Of a stretch of DNA of 64,000 nucleotides, positions 21,422 through 31,504 are shown one piece after another. Where the stretch lies: positions 78,360,756 through 78,424,755 of the forward strand of contig OZ038510.1 in assembly GCA_964036315.1 (NCBI GenBank). The letters are read 5' to 3'. The notes beneath the pieces were generated by a model. That model saw only the letters and a list, made by a program, of their open reading frames with translations, did not search any database and was not told the origin of the DNA. Position 1 is the first letter of the stretch. Every line of letters begins with the position of its first letter. The DNA comes from Acanthosepion esculentum (Eukaryota; Mollusca; Cephalopoda; Sepiida; Sepiidae). The translations under genes were made by a program, and so were the position numbers.

Positions 21422-21708
21422 CATTTTATTGAATACAACAGACAAGGTGCTTTTATTGAGTTTTTTATAAAATTTCTCATGCAATCTAATAATTCTTTTA
21501 TTTTCGGATGATAAATTATATAAAAACTGTCCGAATGTTCTTTTCATCCATGAAAATGGCTAAATGTATAGCCGAAAGCGCTCGGATAAAAACAACATTC
21601 GGACAGTTTTTATATAATTTATCATCTGAAAAGAAAAACATTAGATCGCATGATAAATTGTATAAAAAACTAAATAAAAGCACCTTGTGTGTCGTATTCA
21701 ATGAAATG
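21422..21708. repeat. Palindromic module, family F
   Basis: Arms 21,422-21,539 and 21,594-21,708 are inverted copies (shared ATAAATTATATAAAAACTGT and GTATTCAATGAAAT ends). The centre reads ATCC-ATGAAAA-TGGC, then GCC-GAAAGCGCTCGGAT; ATCC/GGAT could be a stem I and GGC/GCC a stem II around GAA, so it may be a decayed hammerhead, but the CUGANGA core is missing. A second copy is at 27,829-28,060. Confidence 0.6.
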
Positions 21709-21850
<142 letters not shown>

Positions 21851-22183
21851 AGAGAGAGTTTGGATCAAATACAGATCAAATATAGATCGATATCCGACAG
21901 AATGATAAGATAAAAAACAAACAGGAAACGTTTATCAATCTGACATCTTTCCCTTTCTAAGCTTCGTCAGAGACTGAGATATAGAGAATAAGAAGAAAGA
22001 AATTCTGGTAGTTTCACTTTTGTGTTGTCTGATTTTCATTGGTCAATCATGTATCGCGTGCCTTCGACTCTTGTTAAAACCAACATTATTATCATTTCTG
22101 ACGATCCTAATTCAAGGAGAGATGTCGCGTCCACCCAAAATTTCAAGAAACTGGCGGATTCCAAGCCTTCCTGAAAAACCGTT
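21851..22183. other. No recognised gene
   Basis: Mixed-composition DNA with GATATCCGACAGAATGATAA, similar in style to 3,230-3,250. Nothing else recognised. Confidence 0.3.
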
Positions 22184-22212
22184 TAGATAGATAGATAGAT
22201 AGATAGACAGAC

Positions 22213-22277
<65 letters not shown>

Positions 22278-22300
22278 TGAACATAGATGTGAACAGAATG

Positions 22301-22349
<49 letters not shown>

Positions 22350-22360
22350 TGAACAGAATG

Positions 22361-22413
<53 letters not shown>

Positions 22414-22424
22414 TGAACGGAATG

Positions 22425-22485
<61 letters not shown>

Positions 22486-22513
22486 TGAACATAGATGTGA
22501 ACAGAATGAGAGT

Positions 22514-22554
<41 letters not shown>

Positions 22555-22592
22555 CTAGATAGATAGATAGATAGATAGATATGAACAGAATG

Positions 22593-22649
<57 letters not shown>

Positions 22650-22672
22650 TGAACGTAGATGTGAACAGAATG

Positions 22673-22717
<45 letters not shown>

Positions 22718-22764
22718 TGAACAGAATGAGATAGATAGATAGATATATAGATATGAACGGAATG

Positions 22765-22829
<65 letters not shown>

Positions 22830-22936
22830 TGAACATAGATGTGAACAGAATGAGAGTGATAGATAGATAGATAGATATGAACGTAGATGTGAACAGAATG
22901 AGATAGATAGATAGATAGATAGATATGAACAGAATG

Positions 22937-22992
<56 letters not shown>

Positions 22993-23004
22993 GTGAACAG
23001 AATG

Positions 23005-23080
<76 letters not shown>
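22184..23080. repeat. Compound (GATA)n array
   Basis: About 0.9 kb of GATA tetranucleotides broken about a dozen times by TGAACAGAATGAGA or a longer form with TGAACATAGATG before it. The interruptions are themselves periodic, so this is a higher-order GATA minisatellite, not a simple microsatellite. Minus-strand open frames (YLSI repeats) are by-products of the four-base period. Confidence 0.95.
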
Positions 23081-23099
23081 CCAAACAGTGAGAGATCTA

Positions 23100-23800
23100 C
23101 ATTCAACGTTCCTTTCTGGTTTATCTATAATAAAAGCATGGCTGTTTATTTTAAGCCGTTCATATGTCTACAACGTGTACACTTGAATGGGTGATGAGCT
23201 ACAGACGTTCATCCATCAATAACTGGTACACATTTATTGCTCGTTCATCGTTCAGCAAAGCAAGACTGGGAAAGATATTAACCCAGTATTGATCAGCTGC
23301 TTTTTTTTTCACGCATCAAAAGACAATGGAGAGAAACTATTCATTTGCAAGTCTGCTCAAAAACAAAAAATAAAAAACAATCGATGTATTAACTGGAGTA
23401 GCTGCGTGGTTACAAAGAAAAAAAATCATTTAAAATTTGTTTATAGGACAAAAAAAAAGAGACTTGAATAAACGGACATGTTGGAACAAGCAGATTGGCT
23501 GGTGTGTCGCACCTTCAAAAACCTCAAAGATATTTTCCCGCGCACGAACGGACGTAGCCAGGATTAAAGAATTCGCTAACTTAGACAAATTGATGAATAA
23601 AAATAACATTGGACATACAACTACATGCCTATAGTCATACCGACCGTTATCTTCCCTTGTTATCCATATAAACTACCGCTAATCATAGCACTCTACCTCG
23701 AGTGGCTCACTTGAAAAAAACAAGAAGACTTACTTTACTCGGACCAGAGTTCCATTAGGTCTCATTTAAATAAACTATATCTTTAATATATATATATTTG
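23100..23800. other. No gene; short LINE family 2 tail
   Basis: Mostly unrecognised. ACTCTACCTCGAGTGGCTCA at about 23,688 matches the 3' tail of LINE family 2 (plus strand). Confidence 0.35.
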
Positions 23801-24060
23801 AATTGGACAAGGTCCGACAATTTATTTAAAGACATTTTTATGATATGTTTAACGCTCTTTTTATAAATACAAGTATTTAAGCAAATGCTCTGTTTTATAA
23901 TAAACAGTATTAAATAACATTTACCGGCCTGAATGTCCGAGAAATTTTCATAGAAAATTTTCGTTCTCCGACAGGAATCGAACCTGTATCCTATACGGAA
24001 CCATCATTTCGCGTGATGTGCCTTAACCGTTCGGCCACAGAGAAGCTTCCGGTTAGCAAG
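23801..24060. repeat. Tandem duplicated block, copy 1
   Basis: About 260 bp repeated at 24,152-24,412 (step about 352 bp). Each copy carries one tRNA-Ser-like sequence on the minus strand. Confidence 0.85.
23964..24044 (-). tRNA. tRNA-Ser-like pseudogene 1
   Basis: 81 nt. Acceptor TTCTCTG pairs with CGGAGAA (one G-U). A box TGGCCGAACGG; D stem GCC/GGC. Anticodon stem CATCA/TGATG with loop CGCGAAA, that is anticodon CGA at the expected place but G instead of the near-universal U at position 33. Long variable arm of about 14 nt with a TCC/GGA stem, as in class II tRNA-Ser. T stem ACAGG/CCTGT around TTCGATT. The U33 change and the duplicated repeat context argue for a pseudogene or SINE head rather than a working tRNA. 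Confidence 0.6.
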
Positions 24061-24151
24061 GTCGATTTTACTATCTTTAAACTTAAATCTTCCATGAATC
24101 TCTTCTATTCATATCTGCTCTAGCGTATCAAATGTAAACAAATGACGTCAT

Positions 24152-24412
24152 ATATTTTTGAATTGGACATTGTCCGACAATTTATTTAAAGACATTTATA
24201 TTATGTTTAACGTTCTTTTTATAGATACAAGTATTTAAGCAAATGCTCTGTTTTATAATAAACAGTATGAAATAACATTTACCGGCCTGAATGTCCGAGA
24301 AATTTTCATATAAAATTTTCGTTCTACGACAGGAATCGAACCTGTATCCTATACCGTCATTTCGCGTGACGTGCCTTAACCGTTCGGCCACAGAGAAGCG
24401 TTCGGTTAGCAA
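24152..24412. repeat. Tandem duplicated block, copy 2
   Basis: See 23,801-24,060. Confidence 0.85.
24322..24397 (-). pseudogene. tRNA-Ser-like pseudogene 2
   Basis: 76 nt. Same layout as 23,964-24,044 but with a 5-nt deletion in the variable arm. The anticodon stem is CGTCA/TGACG, so the A-T pair of copy 1 is G-C here. Loop again CGCGAAA. One mismatch in the acceptor (CGTAGAA). Confidence 0.6.
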
Positions 24413-24434
24413 TATATATGGGGGGGGACATTGA

Positions 24435-24770
24435 AGTCAACACTCAGATAAATGACAAAAATAACAGAATCGACAACGGCAAGCAATCTAAAATAGCTTT
24501 ATCTTCCCAGAAAAAAAAAAAACTATTATATAAGCGACCTAAGCAAATCCTCCTCCCCAAATTATTTACTACGTTAATAAAACATCAAACAAACGAAAAG
24601 AATATATACATAATATATAAATAATACAAAATGAAAATGAAAATCAAGTAAAATAAATTAAGACAAATAAATAAATAAAGAAGCCACTCCCTCCAAAATA
24701 ACCGCCAGAATAGATTTCCCACAATGCACCACTAACCCACATATATAAATAGACGAGGAAAAATCCAGGA
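24435..24770 (+). promoter_or_regulatory. Family A upstream region with TATA box, copy 1
   Basis: A-rich DNA, then a conserved segment (AATGCACCACT) and TATATAAATAG at 24,742-24,752, 38 bp before the hammerhead core. The same arrangement is at 28,975-29,200. It looks like the promoter half of a pseudo-LTR. Confidence 0.5.
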
Positions 24771-24774
24771 ATTC

Positions 24775-24912
24775 GCGGCTTGACGATTGCGTCCAGCATG
24801 AAACAGCCTGTCGCCTCTGAGTGTTAACGTCTATGTTCAATTTTATATTTATATTTAGATACGCTCTATCTCTGATATTGAACACTTTATCCCAGAAATA
24901 TAGCACAACTTA

Positions 24913-24917
<5 letters not shown>
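24775..24917 (+). ncRNA. Hammerhead motif, family A (C3 mutated)
   Basis: GGC-TTGACGA-TTGC-GTCCA-GCAT-GAA-ACA-GCC-TGT-C-GCC: all hammerhead parts are in order with stem I GGC/GCC, stem III ACA/TGT and a GUC site ending at C24,812. The first core residue is U instead of C (UUGACGA), so it is probably inactive. The family tail continues to the (TA)n at 24,917. Confidence 0.55.

Positions 24918-24974
<57 letters not shown>
24917..24974. repeat. (TA)n microsatellite
   Basis: TA run closing the family A unit. Confidence 0.95.
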
Positions 24975-24977
<3 letters not shown>

Positions 24978-25159
24978 CTGGTCACTCGTATTCGAGGATA
25001 CCTGTCTACGAGGGTGGCTAGCCAATCCCTATTGCTCAGTTTGCTCAACACCCACAGAGCCCACCTGTTGTTTATACTGCAATTATGCTGAGCAGACCTT
25101 AGTTACAGTTTCTGGGAGAGATCGTGTTATCTAGCGTGATCAACAATTTGAACAAGACC
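24975..25159 (+). repeat. Repeat X, copy 1
   Basis: Contains GGCTAGCCAATCCCTATTGC and a frame reading STPTEPTCCLYCNYAEQTLV. The inverted partner is at 39,856-40,108. Origin unknown; possibly a transposon ORF fragment. The last 37 bp (25,123-25,159) recur directly after the SINE. Confidence 0.6.
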
Positions 25160-25380
25160 TGCACGCTCGTGTGGCCGAGTGGTTAGAACGTTCGCTTTCT
25201 GACCATGAAACCTGGGTTCGAATCTCACCAGGGTCAATTTTTCCGGAAGCCGATCGAGGTCAATCCCAGCGTGCGGCACCTTTTGGAAAGTGCCTGAAAA
25301 CCATAACACGGGTTGCCCCAAGCCTTGTGAGTGAAATTGGGTAGACAGAACTTTTGTGGGCCGTCGATAGCCGTCCTAGC
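25160..25380 (+). mobile_element. tRNA-derived SINE, copy 1
   Basis: A box TGGCCGAGTGG (25,172-25,182) and B box GGTTCGAATC (25,215-25,224) followed by a body with CCAGCGTG, TTTTGGAAAGTGCCTGAAAA and GAAATTGGGTAGAC. A second copy with the same order lies at 39,632-39,855. Flanked by a 37-bp direct repeat. Cephalopod SINE families are of this kind (established); which one is not determined. Confidence 0.7.
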
Positions 25381-25640
25381 GTGTTATCTAGCGTGATCAA
25401 CAATTTGAAGAAGCCCTCGTCTAAGGAACGTTTGGAGTAAAAGTGGCAGTTACATTTAACTATTTCAATGGTAAAAGGGTGGGACCTAGTTGCTTGTCTA
25501 GTAGCATGCTTAAATTCATGCAGTCGGGGCACCAGTAAAAAAAGATTAATAGAACAGTAGCCATGGAAATATTTGTAGAAAAGGGAAGCCATATAACGTC
25601 TGTGAGAAAATGACTGGAGTCAAAATGCCTAGTCAGGGTC
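25381..25640 (-). pseudogene. LINE family 1 RT C-terminus
   Basis: Minus strand: ASLFYKYFHGYCSINL, LVPRLHEFKHATR, then FTIEIVKCNCHFYS. Same tail as the other family 1 fragments, interrupted at the SINE/repeat X boundary. Confidence 0.65.
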
Positions 25641-26081
25641 GATTACATTGCAGACCCTTCTTTGATTAAATATAATGGAAGACTTATTAATAATAAAAAA
25701 GAAACCAACACTTAATAATAATAATTATGGTTACTGCCACAATGTGATGTGTTCTGGAATTTAAAAAAATTCTATTGCTAAAAAGATTATCATCACGATC
25801 TACATATTAAGAAAGACAAAGAAATGCTAGATAATGTGCAATTGATTAGCCGAAAGCGTTCGGACCCAATGATCATTTCGATAGTCTATGCGCCAAAAAG
25901 AAATCTATATATGTACGCAAGAAAAATATAATAAAAAAACGTAATCGCTTAAAATATTTTGACTAATTGTTTTATGTTTCAAACCATTTTAAAAAGATGT
26001 GAATAGCTAGGAAGACAGATGTAAACAGTTACAAAGAGAGAAAATGTCAAGAAGGAGAGAGACTTAGATAGTGAAGAGAAT

Positions 26082-26086
<5 letters not shown>
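25641..26086. other. Mostly unrecognised; pseudo-LTR scrap
   Basis: GATTAGCCGAAAGCGTTCGG at about 25,846 matches the centre of the family F palindrome. Otherwise AT-rich. Confidence 0.35.
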
Positions 26087-26123
<37 letters not shown>

Positions 26124-26320
26124 CTGTAAATGTAACAACACGCGGGCGTAGTTTCAGTAAATTAACAAAAACTCCAAATCGCAATTAAAGATTCAACGTT
26201 TGGCCAATGAAACAAAAGATAGAGAATCTAAAATTCTGTTTACGTTGAGCCTATCTCTGCCGATATAAGCAGAGAAGAATCAGCATTTAAAAAGGCAGTC
26301 TAGCGGCATCTGTTCTTCAC
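26087..26320. repeat. (GATA)n and inverted dispersed repeat, copy 2
   Basis: GATA tract 26,087-26,122 followed by the inverted partner of 21,000-21,178. Confidence 0.7.
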
Positions 26321-27825
26321 ATCAGCACTGTAAAATTCCACTCACTACTCACGGATGAGGAATTTGACACGAGAATTAACCGATATAATTGGATTTATTT
26401 GTAAGTATAGGATTCGTATAATAAAACCAAATATGCTTCCAAAAAAACTTACACGTGTGATTCATGACGTGTGCTTGCCGTTTCCACCACGGAGTAATTG
26501 CTCTGACGGTGACTCGTCTTTTTTCTTTTCCACAGCGCCTAATAAATAATTGTTATTGTTTGTTCTATAAGTTCAGGTTTGTGATTATTCATGTTTCTGT
26601 AGTTAGAGGCGTTACTAAGTTAAGCCCGACGAAACAAATCGTAACTATCACTCACTCTACAAGGGGAAAATTAAATAAAGGAGAGTGCTGGATATGTTGG
26701 GAAAAATCAAAAATTTAATTTTGCCCGGCTGGTCCATCTGCAATGAAGTGGTTGTGCCGATTAAACGGTAACAGGTAACTTGAAGCATCATTCATTAATA
26801 TTTTATTTACTTCAACATTTCGTTACTTACTCTCGTCCTTACATTCGCCAGTTGTGACATCTGAGAAACTAATCAAAACTGCCTGTGGTTATTTTATTAT
26901 CATTTTGTACGATTTCTTACACATCCTTAAGAGATAAATATATATATATTCTTTTTTCCTATTAAGTCATTTTAATGACCAGGGTTCTTAGGAATCTCGT
27001 CTCCAGTCCATCTTTGAGTCAATTTAAGGACTAGGATTTTTAAAGTTTCTTGTCTCGAGCCTGCCTTTGAACTGTCAAACATAAAATTTTGGTAGTGATT
27101 TTAGAGAATCATAAAAGTAGAGTTCTTTGAAAAACTGACCACCCAAAAGCTGAATGGGTGGTCTCCTTTTCCGGGACACAAGTGGACGGATAGTGGTCGT
27201 GGGACCCCAGCCGTTGTTCATATAATGAGCAGTCAGGCAGAAAATCGGAAGTCAGACAGTGAGAGAAGGATCAGCAGTCGCCGAGACCACAGACCAAGGA
27301 TAGCAGCAGTTCATCTTCTCGAAGACGAAGGATGATATTGTCGATTAAGAGGGAACTCGTACTGATTGCTAATTCCCAATCAGTGTCTTGAAAAGCCATT
27401 GTCGTTATTCTTTGTTAAATTTGATCACGGCATGTGGCACAAATCTGGGAACATAGCGAGCCGTGTGTATATATGCATACAACCGATTTTGGATGACATC
27501 ACAGCTTGCGTAGTGACGTGCGGGAGGCATCGTCACAATTTCGACGACTGTAAAACGTATTTTTCCCTTTCGGCGACGGGAACTGGTCATTGTATTTGTG
27601 TGAACTTTAGTTTAAAATAATTTCTTCATATTTTCTCCAGATTTTCACCCTAGCACAAGGACAAATTCTAATGTCATGTTCATAACTGTTTATTCCTTTC
27701 TGGGCACCATCAAATTAGCCTTAGCCGAATCGATGGTATGTGGTTTCTGGTCTTTCTTTGAACATTCAATATTCTTGCCTATTCCGATTGCACAACCATT
27801 AGAAGCAAGTCCGTCAGACCCAACA
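26321..27825. other. No recognised gene
   Basis: Open stretches up to 84 codons, none recognised. An 8-bp perfect hairpin GACCACCC/GGGTGGTC sits at 27,137-27,162. The GC-richer part 27,140-27,600 resembles an LTR or promoter block, but no motif decides it. Confidence 0.4.
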
Positions 27826-27828
27826 TAG

Positions 27829-28057
27829 TAAATTATATAAAAACTGTCCGAATGTTCTTTTTATAAAACATACATACAACGAACTATTTCTTATTTAACA
27901 GTTAAAATATTTAATCCTTGAAAATGGCTCAATGTATAAAAAGATCATTCGGGCAGTTTTTATATAATTTATCATCCAAAAAGAAAAAAGATTATTAGAT
28001 CGCATTAGAAATTGTATAAAAAACTAAATAAAAGGACCCTGTCTTTCGTATTCAATG

Positions 28058-28060
<3 letters not shown>
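27829..28060. repeat. Palindromic module, family F, copy 2
   Basis: Short left arm (27,829-27,858) and long right arm (27,944-28,060) of the module at 21.4-21.7 kb, ending at GTATTCAATGAAAT and (TA)n. A further piece of the right arm is repeated at 28,166-28,222. Confidence 0.6.
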
Positions 28061-28122
<62 letters not shown>

Positions 28123-28219
28123 TGAAAATAGAAGTCAACACTTAGAGGCGACAGTCTGTTTCATGCTAGATGTATATATAAAAAACTAAATAAAAGGACC
28201 CTGTCTTTCGTATTCAATG

Positions 28220-28250
<31 letters not shown>
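28059..28250. repeat. (TA)n tracts and family A/F scraps
   Basis: TA 28,059-28,117, truncated minus-strand family A end 28,118-28,172, family F end 28,166-28,222, TA 28,222-28,250. The order (TA, A, F, TA) is repeated in part, indicating a local duplication. Confidence 0.75.
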
Positions 28251-28254
<4 letters not shown>

Positions 28255-28440
28255 TGAACATAGAAGTCAACACTTAGAGGCGACAGTCTGTTTCATGCTA
28301 GATGCAATCGTCTAGCATGAAACAGACTGTCGCCTCTAAGTATTGACTTCTATGTTCACTTTTATATTTACACACGCTCTATCGCTGATATTGAGCACTT
28401 TATCCCATAAATATAGCACATCTTAAGACTATATTTCTTC
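28250..28440. repeat. Family A palindrome without core
   Basis: Inverted arms 28,250-28,312 and 28,313-28,375. At the centre the CUGANGA segment is deleted, so the hairpin joins the two GCTAGATGC-type stems directly. The right side continues with the family tail to the (CA)n at 28,440. Confidence 0.75.
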
Positions 28441-28455
28441 ACACACACACACACA

Positions 28456-28547
<92 letters not shown>
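28440..28547. repeat. (CA)n(TA)n microsatellite
   Basis: Right border of the family A palindrome. Confidence 0.95.
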
Positions 28548-28549
<2 letters not shown>

Positions 28550-28724
28550 CAAGTGTGGGATTGGTATATACGGAGTAAATTCCAATAACCAACAATTATT
28601 ATTCTTTAAAGAGTGCTCAATACAGAGTAGAGCAGATATAATCATTTATTTAAATATTATAACATAAATATGTTATAAAATCACTACAAAAATAGCCATT
28701 TTGCTTACTTGTTTATTTATTTAT

Positions 28725-28975
28725 TATAATTAATTATTTATTATTATAAATTAAAAACTGTTCCCACCTAAATAATAGTCAGAAAAAACCACAAATTCAA
28801 CAAACAGATTTAATCAATGACAAATAAACAAATATATAAGATAAAAAATAAAAATGAAAATAAATAAAAACAAGCAAAACAATTTGACCCAAATAAATAA
28901 GCGAACAAGCGATTTCCGGTAATGACGGCCATTATAGACTACCAACAATAAGCTATATAAACAAATTTTTACTAC
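28725..28975 (+). repeat. Family A upstream region, partial copy
   Basis: A-rich block with AAGCAAAACAATTTGACC and a segment like CCGGTAATGACGGCC, then GCTATATAAAC. It is a direct, partial duplicate of 28,975-29,185. Confidence 0.6.
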
Positions 28976-29187
28976 GTTAACCAAAAACACCGATCAAAAT
29001 AAAAGAATAAATAAATAAATATATAAGATAAAAAATAAAAATAAAAATAAAAAAACAAACAAAAAACAAGCAAAACAATTTGACATAAATAAATAAACAA
29101 ATAAGCCACTTCCGGTAAAAGTAACCGCCAAAATAGACTACCCATAATGCACCACTGACCCTTATATAAATAGCCGAGAAAAATAAC
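28975..29187 (+). promoter_or_regulatory. Family A promoter region with TATA box, copy 2
   Basis: Ends with CATAATGCACCACTGACC and TATATAAATAG at 29,163-29,173, 37 bp upstream of the hammerhead core. The spacing (37-38 bp) is the same as at 24,742. A TATA box 25-30 bp upstream predicts transcription starting at or just before stem I. Confidence 0.55.
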
Positions 29188-29264
29188 AGCACTAGTCGCC
29201 TGACGATTGCACTAGCATGAAACAGACTGTCGCCTCTAAGTGCTGACTTCCATGTCCACTTTTA

Positions 29265-29266
<2 letters not shown>
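29188..29266 (+). ncRNA. Hammerhead ribozyme motif, best copy (family A)
   Basis: AGCACT (29,188-29,193) pairs with AGTGCT (29,239-29,244) as outer stem I; inner stem I is GC/GC. Core CTGACGA 29,200-29,206; stem II TTGC/GCAT with loop ACTA; GAA 29,219-29,221; stem III ACA/TGT (29,222-29,230); cleavage-type C at 29,231 in GUC. All invariant core residues are present. A weak point is the U-U opposition closing stem II. Penelope-like elements are known to carry such ribozymes in their pseudo-LTRs; no RT/GIY-YIG ORF is present here. Confidence 0.65.

Positions 29267-29313
<47 letters not shown>
29265..29313. repeat. (TA)n microsatellite
   Basis: Closes the family A unit. Confidence 0.95.
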
Positions 29314-29318
<5 letters not shown>

Positions 29319-29394
29319 CAATGACTAACATTACCTATTTATAACAAAATGACCAACAATACATTTTATCAGTGGTTGAAGGTATGCAACTGCA

Positions 29395-29765
29395 TTCAAA
29401 ACATTTAGATTTCGGCATTAAATAACCCAGAATGGTTGCGATGCCAATAAACAAGACCATCCGACCAAACTACTGATATGAAAGAACTCATTCATGATAT
29501 TAATTCATATAATATCCGACAATTTCTTAAATCAAACCCTATTCCAAAATATAACTTCAACAAAACATAAAACATACCTATCACCTATGTACGCACACAC
29601 ATGTATATGCTCAAAAGCTGAGTATCATCTACCATGTATTCAATTGTGAAAGCAGAATAACATATATCATATATTTATTACTTCAAAGCTCCCAAGAAAA
29701 TTAAATTTCGGCATTAAATGACCCATGAGATGTTGATATGCCGTTAAACAAACAAATCAATCAAT
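29395..29765 (+). repeat. SINE-tail hairpins and associated body
   Basis: Two tails, at 29,413-29,446 and 29,709-29,743 (CGGCATTAAAT...ATATGCCG). The body between (29,490-29,700, with GAGTATCATCTACCATGTAT) is repeated at 54,310-54,356 plus 55,013-55,275, where it is split by a retroelement insertion. This copy is the uninterrupted version. Confidence 0.65.
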
Positions 29766-29779
29766 CATTCTCTTTCACC

Positions 29780-30085
29780 TCCTGTAACCCCTGTGTTCTT
29801 CTGATATTATCGCCTTGCTTTGAGTGAGACGATAAAAAAGGTACAAGAGTCACTCAAGGTAGAGCGATACTGTATAAGGTGGTTGCATGAAGGTAAGCAA
29901 ATGGGATAAGAATACAGATTATGAGAGTAAATAGGAAAGATAACGGTTGATCCCAGACATGAAGAGGTTAATATTGTAACGATCGTGGAAGCATTCTCTC
30001 GGGAGTCTGTTCCACAAAGTCGTGATTCTTGGGATGAAGCTTTCGAATGGAACTTCCTTCTTACTATAACGGAAGTGAGCTTGGA
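29780..30085 (-). pseudogene. LINE family 2 RT C-terminus
   Basis: Minus strand reads KEVPFESFIPRITTLWNRLP then RECFHDRYNINLF and INRYLS. The pattern RxTxLWNRLPRECFPxxYNLNLFKxxVNRYL is the C-terminal tail of a second non-LTR family, better kept at 31.7-31.9 kb. Confidence 0.65.
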
Positions 30086-30400
30086 AAAAAGATTTGTTTT
30101 CCCATGTCTATTTCTCCCGTTATCGGCATTATTATATCCATGATATTATATTATTATATCCATGATATTATATCATTATATTCATGATATTATAACACCG
30201 TAATTAACGGACGGAACGGAATGGCTGAAAGGAGAAAAAATGACAAAAATCCTTTTTTTGGAGAGAGAGAGTTTTATAATGCTACGTCGTACACAAAGTT
30301 AGCTATATACACGTGTCGCACGCAGAGAAATTATAACATATATGCAACAACAAACAGTGTGTAAAAAAAAGGAAGAAACTTGCTAGTAATATTACCCGAA
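30086..30400. other. No recognised gene
   Basis: Contains three imperfect repeats of ATTATATCCATGATATTAT at 30,130-30,195; nothing else seen. Confidence 0.35.
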
Positions 30401-30422
30401 GGGAAAAATTGAGTTACGGCAG

Positions 30423-30483
30423 TTTCTCTATAAAACTTGTTAGCCGGTGTAAACCACACCGGCTAACAAGTTTTATAGAGAAA
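30423..30483. repeat. Perfect 28-bp inverted repeat
   Basis: Arms 30,423-30,450 and 30,456-30,483 are exact complements around a 5-nt spacer AAACC; the inner end is GCCGGTGT/ACACCGGC. No mismatch, so either recent or maintained. Confidence 0.9.
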
Positions 30484-31409
30484 GACCTATCACTGTGGGC
30501 TAAGGATGTCCTTCTTCTCTCGGCTCTACATCGCAAACTGTTTTCGTCGCTCTATCCCCTGATGTCATTTGCCAGCTGTCACATGACCCATGTGTCTATC
30601 TCAACGAAAGCGAAAGAATCGCCTTTTTATCCCTACATTACAAATGGAATATGAAGAGAACTAGAATAATTGGAATAATGTGGATCTCAGTTGTAAAGGT
30701 CTGAACTAGTGGAACTTTTGAATATGTCTCGTCAGAACATTTGCAATCTAAATAGCGATAGGATGGTTTGCAACATTCCTTCTTGTGGAGGTGTGAGGGA
30801 TATTGTCGATGTAGAAAATCTTAAATAAAATAAATATTTATTTTTAATTAGAACGAAAGTATTTCTCTTTTGAATCAGGTTATTTTTTTCCTTTTGAATT
30901 AGATGCGAATTTAATTTTTTTTTCTTTATCCAATTTAATCAATACCGCTTAATTCGCCCTCTTGCGGGGATAAACTTATATGAGTTATCTTCTCTTTGTT
31001 TTGTTTACCGAACAAATGAACGTTGACTATTTCTTCAAATGCTCAAAATTGTTTTTTTTTTCTGCAGGTGAAATTCTAAGAATTTCTAAAACAGAAAAAA
31101 AAATGATGGAAATGAACCTAAAGTGATTACTTCCAGTTGCATGTTTGAAGAATCCCATTAGCTAAAGTTTAATCAACCAATTTCTTTTTCAATTAACCAA
31201 AAAAATATATGTTCAGGTCCAGAAGGAACTACCTTTCTTTCTTATTGTCAAAGACATTTATTAGAAAAGAAGAACTTAAGTGGTATTCCAATAGAATTCA
31301 GAAATACGATCCATCGCTAAAGGTGCTAAAAAATGTCCAATTCTTTGTATTGCTCCAAAAAGTACCTTACTTCTTCTCTCATGGTCTATCTTTACAAGAT
31401 GCGGATCAG
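30484..31409. other. No recognised gene
   Basis: AT-rich. Open stretches of 81-90 codons without known domains. Confidence 0.4.
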
Positions 31410-31410
31410 G

Positions 31411-31460
<50 letters not shown>
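31410..31460. repeat. (TA)n microsatellite
   Basis: TA run followed by an A-rich (AAATAAA)n-like stretch to about 31,505. Confidence 0.9.
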
Positions 31461-31464
<4 letters not shown>

Positions 31465-31504
31465 AAATAAAAAATAAATAAAAAAAATAAAAAAATAAAA
31501 ATTA

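Noticed and set aside
22143..23084. 313-codon YLSI-repeat protein on the minus strand
   Set aside because: Product of the GATA/TATC period read in frame; same for the other frames in this array.
23964..24044. Functional tRNA-Ser(CGA)
   Set aside because: G at position 33, minus-strand copies in a duplicated repeat block, and a second decayed copy make a working tRNA unlikely; kept as a tRNA-like pseudogene.
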